From positions 30,085-94,084 of the forward strand of contig JACJXF010000009.1 of assembly GCA_020636775.1 (NCBI GenBank): a stretch of 64,000 nucleotides of DNA, written 5' to 3'. The notes under the pieces were generated by a model. It saw only the letters and a list, made by a program, of their open reading frames with translations. It was not told the origin of the DNA and did no database searches. Shown piece after piece: positions 61,539 to 64,000 of this stretch. The stretch comes from Bacteroidales bacterium (lineage in GTDB: Bacteria > Bacteroidota > Bacteroidia > Bacteroidales > GCA-2748055). Position 1 is the first letter of the stretch. Every line of letters starts with the position of its first letter. The translations under genes and the position numbers were made by a program.

Positions 61539-62561
61539 ATGGCAAGCATCCACAATATTGTAAGCCTTGAACAATTGATGAAGGATCTTCAGAATAAGAT
61601 CTATTATCCCATATATTTCTTTACAGGTGACGAACCTTATTATATCGATAAGGTTACCGATTTTATTATGCAGAACGTTCTTACCGAACCCGAAAAAGCC
61701 TTTAACCAGACAGTTGTATATGGTAAAGATGCTGATGCTTCGGCAGTAACCAATACAGCTCGTCGTTTCCCTATGATGTCGAATTACCAGCTGGTGGTTC
61801 TCAAGGAAGCTCAGGAGTTAAAAAACTTCGATGATCTGGTACACTATGTCGAAAATCCACTGAAATCAACCATTCTGGTAATAAATTACAAATACAAAAG
61901 TCTCGATAAAAGAAAGAAGATTTATAAGTCACTGCAGGAAAAAGCAATGATTTATGAATCCAAAAAACTGTATGAGAATAAAATCCCGGAATGGATCACC
62001 ACTAACCTTGCAAAAAGAAAATACAGGATTGAACCAAAAGCAGCTGCACTCCTTACCGAATTCCTGGGTAATGACCTGTCACGCATTGCCAATGAACTGG
62101 ATAAACTGGTAATTGTGCTTGCCGACAACTCAAAACCCATTACTGCTTCTGATATAGAAAACAATATTGGAATCAGTAAGGAATTTAACAATTTCGAACT
62201 TCAGAATGCGCTGGGAACAAGGGATATCCTTAAAGCAAACCAGATAATAAACTATTTTGCCGATAACCAGAAGAACAATCCCATGGTTCAGACCATTTCA
62301 ATTCTGTATTTATATTTCAGCAAAATCCTGATTTATCATAGTCTTTCCGATAAATCCAGAAATAACGCCACTGCAAGTCTGAAAATATCTCCCTATTTTG
62401 TTCCTCAGTATGAAATCGCAGCGAGGAATTACAGTGCTTCAAAAGTTATTCAGATTATTTCTTTGCTGAGGGATTATGATATCAAATCGAAAGGATTTGG
62501 AAATGCCTCGGCTGGTCCCGGAGACCTTCTGAAGGAATTGTGCTTTAAAATACTACACTGA
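61539..62561 (+). CDS. holA: DNA polymerase III, delta subunit
   Basis: 340 residues, normal length. HolA features: P-I-Y-F-F-T-G-D-E-P-Y-Y-I-D-K-V, A-F-N-Q-T-V-V-Y-G-K-D-A, A-R-R-F-P-M-M-S-N-Y-Q-L-V-V-L-K-E-A, G-N-D-L-S-R-I-A-N-E-L-D-K-L. It is the wrench of the clamp loader that opens the beta sliding clamp. Ends 2 bp before the rhomboid gene. Confidence 0.93.
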   Translation: MASIHNIVSLEQLMKDLQNKIYYPIYFFTGDEPYYIDKVTDFIMQNVLTEPEKAFNQTVVYGKDADASAVTNTARRFPMMSNYQLVVLKEAQELKNFDDLVHYVENPLKSTILVINYKYKSLDKRKKIYKSLQEKAMIYESKKLYENKIPEWITTNLAKRKYRIEPKAAALLTEFLGNDLSRIANELDKLVIVLADNSKPITASDIENNIGISKEFNNFELQNALGTRDILKANQIINYFADNQKNNPMVQTISILYLYFSKILIYHSLSDKSRNNATASLKISPYFVPQYEIAARNYSASKVIQIISLLRDYDIKSKGFGNASAGPGDLLKELCFKILH

Positions 62562-62563
62562 TA

Positions 62564-63181
62564 ATGATAACTATAATAATAGTAATAACAACCGTACTGA
62601 TTTCCTTCCTTGCTTTTCAAAATCCAGCCTTTATGAGCAGGTATGATTTTTCGCCCTACCGTATTTTTAAAAGAAGGGAATACTACAGGTTTATAACACA
62701 TGCATTCCTGCATGCCGACTGGATTCATCTGTTTATCAATATGCTTGTCTTATTTTCCTTCGGAGTCTACGTGGAAAGAGAATTCCAGCTTTTACAGAAT
62801 GAAGGGCGCATTCATTCCGGAATGATGAGTTTCATTTTACTCTATTTTTCCTCCATGATCATATCCGGCATTTCTACTTTTATTAGCAAAAGAAATAATC
62901 CCTATTATATTGCTGTTGGAGCATCCGGAGCAGTTTCGGCAGTACTTTTTACAAGTATATTCTTCTCCCCGCTGGAAAAAATTCTTCTGTACGGAATAAT
63001 ACCCATGCCGGGGATTGTATTTGGAGTCCTGTATCTTGCCTACTCAAGCTATATGGGAAAGAAGTCGAAAGACAATGTAAACCACAGCGCACATTTATGG
63101 GGAGCCCTCTATGGACTGCTATATCCCCTTCTTCTTGACCCTTCGCTTCTCAGTCGTTTTATTAACCAACTGGGCTTTTAA
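62564..63181 (+). CDS. Rhomboid-family intramembrane serine protease
   Basis: 205 residues with about six membrane helices. Rhomboid signatures: F-L-H-A-D-W-I-H-L-F-I-N-M-L-V-L (L1/TM2), catalytic Ser in G-A-S-G-A-V-S-A-V (G-x-S-G) and His in N-H-S-A-H-L-W-G-A. It cuts transmembrane proteins within the membrane. Short spacing of 2 bp puts it in the holA operon, unrelated in function as far as known. Confidence 0.9.
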   Translation: MITIIIVITTVLISFLAFQNPAFMSRYDFSPYRIFKRREYYRFITHAFLHADWIHLFINMLVLFSFGVYVEREFQLLQNEGRIHSGMMSFILLYFSSMIISGISTFISKRNNPYYIAVGASGAVSAVLFTSIFFSPLEKILLYGIIPMPGIVFGVLYLAYSSYMGKKSKDNVNHSAHLWGALYGLLYPLLLDPSLLSRFINQLGF

Positions 63182-63183
63182 AT

Positions 63184-63687
63184 ATGAATAAAGCGATATT
63201 TCTGGACCGTGATGGCGTTATTATCAGTGATGATGGATTATATTACATCACTAATCCTTATGATATAAAAATAAATCCCGGAATAACAGAACTATTATCC
63301 TGGCTACAATCAGAGGGTTACCTTTTGATTGTAATCTCAAACCAGGGCGGTATTGCAAGGGGAATTTATACTTTTTCAGATACAGAGAGAGTTCACTCCA
63401 GATTATTGGATTTATTGAAGGATCATCGGATTAAACTGGATGAAATCTATTATTGTCCTCACCATCCGGAGATTGAGAAATGTATTTGCCGCAAACCGGA
63501 TACTGTTTTAATTGAAAAGGCAATATCACGATTCAATATAGATGCCGGGAAATCCTTTTTTATAGGAGATCGGGAAACAGACATGGAAGCAGCGAAAAAT
63601 GCAGGCATTGAAGGAATTCTGGTCAATGCAAATCAGGATATGAGCCTGGTAAAAGAGATTATCAAGGATAAAAAGGGAACTAGTTAA
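63184..63687 (+). CDS. HAD-IIIA phosphatase, GmhB-like (second copy)
   Basis: 167 residues. HAD motif I F-L-D-R-D-G-V-I, motif II V-I-S-N-Q-G-G, and zinc loop C-P-H-H ... C-I-C-R-K-P, then I-G-D-R-E-T-D-M-E-A-A. As for the gene at 14542 this places it in the GmhB/histidinol-phosphatase group; the two copies differ enough to have different substrates. It starts 2 bp after the rhomboid stop, and its end overlaps convergent yqgE by 8 bp. Confidence 0.85.
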   Translation: MNKAIFLDRDGVIISDDGLYYITNPYDIKINPGITELLSWLQSEGYLLIVISNQGGIARGIYTFSDTERVHSRLLDLLKDHRIKLDEIYYCPHHPEIEKCICRKPDTVLIEKAISRFNIDAGKSFFIGDRETDMEAAKNAGIEGILVNANQDMSLVKEIIKDKKGTS

Positions 63688-64000
63688 GACCCGGGTTTTC
63701 GGGAAAATTTGCCCAGACCTGGTACTTGTTATTCATCTTTTCAAGGATTTTATTCCATATACCCTCCTCTTCCCCTTTCATAATAAGATCAGCGTTTATC
63801 TCAGCAACCAGCCATGCGTTTTCTTCAAGTTCCTTTTCCAGTTGTTTACTTTCCCAACCGGAATATCCCAGGAAAAAGCGAATTTCATCCTTTGAAATTT
63901 TTCCACTGGCAATAAGTTGCTTCATCGAATCGAAATCACCTCCCCAGCAAATATTTTCAAGTACAGGGATACTGTTTGGTATAAGATCGCCAACGGTATG
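63680..64000 (-). CDS. YqgE/AlgH-family protein, 5'-truncated by window edge
   Basis: The minus-strand frame is open to the last base of the window, so only the C-terminal ~106 residues are seen; the ATG at 63925 is internal. Family features: H-T-V-G-D-L-I-P-N-S, W-G-G-D-F-D-S-M-K-Q-L-I, F-F-L-G-Y-S-G-W-E-S-K-Q-L-E-K-E-L and the C-terminal W-N-K-I-L-E-K-M. Function of YqgE is poorly known; it is widespread and cytoplasmic. The stop codon lies within the end of the convergent GmhB-like gene. Confidence 0.85.
   Translation of the reverse strand, partial: HTVGDLIPNSIPVLENICWGGDFDSMKQLIASGKISKDEIRFFLGYSGWESKQLEKELEENAWLVAEINADLIMKGEEEGIWNKILEKMNNKYQVWANFPENPGLN

Overview
The window looks like a chromosomal segment from a member of the Bacteroidota, probably near Bacteroidales/Marinilabiliales. 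Evidence: two secreted proteins with type IX secretion (T9SS) C-terminal sorting domains, three TPR/PD40 periplasmic proteins (one with an OmpA domain) related to T9SS PorE-like proteins, FAS1, LemA and TPM proteins, the short AMP nucleosidase form, the long urocanate hydratase form, and promoter-like elements matching the Bacteroides pattern TTTG-N19/20-TAnnTTTG. Genes start mostly at ATG with weak Shine-Dalgarno sites. No IS element, phage, CRISPR array or rRNA gene was seen. Both window edges cut genes: a 5'-nucleotidase on the left and YqgE on the right.

Layout. 0-8.4 kb: the tail of a 5'-nucleotidase, then a minus-strand signalling operon (secreted TPR-CHAT protease candidate, small FecR-like protein, propeller/Y_Y_Y/PP2C sensor phosphatase). 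8.5-12.1 kb: two small paralogous envelope proteins and two sugar-binding proteins (CBM6-like lipoprotein, CBM9-like T9SS protein). 12.1-15.6 kb: a G/C-rich inverted-repeat element, a DUF4914 P-loop protein coupled to a GmhB-like HAD phosphatase, and an NTF2-like protein. 15.7-19.5 kb: GH130 and GH30 carbohydrate enzymes, divergent, plus a PD40 protein. 19.6-20.3 kb: a tRNA-Val(TAC) gene preceded by five perfect 86-bp tandem copies of a truncated tRNA-Val-like sequence under one consensus promoter, and followed by a decayed tRNA-Val copy. 20.5-30 kb: small proteins, urocanate hydratase, LemA-TPM-TPM, CapA, Zn-ribbon/Nif3, MerR. 30.1-33.3 kb: a four-domain FAS1 adhesin whose domains are nearly identical in DNA, and a second CapA. 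33.3-36.3 kb: three tandem M23 peptidases. 36.5-51.9 kb: mostly housekeeping (alaS, chaN-like, fadD-like, SSS symporter, recR, lysA, mscS-like, SDR, MBL hydrolase) plus a glycosyltransferase fused to a degenerate sugar-phosphate transferase and a methyltransferase. 52.1-59.7 kb: three tandem TPR-PD40 proteins, the first with about ten 66-residue helical repeats and a C-terminal membrane anchor, the second with an OmpA domain. 59.7-64 kb: GNAT, HsdR_N nuclease-like, AMP nucleosidase, holA, rhomboid, GmhB-like and yqgE.

The best candidates for something undescribed are the transcribed tRNA-like tandem array upstream of tRNA-Val, the CHAT/FecR-like/PP2C operon, and the giant TPR-PD40-helical-repeat protein with its two paralogues. 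Everything here is from reading the sequence by eye and from general family knowledge; no searches or structure predictions were run.
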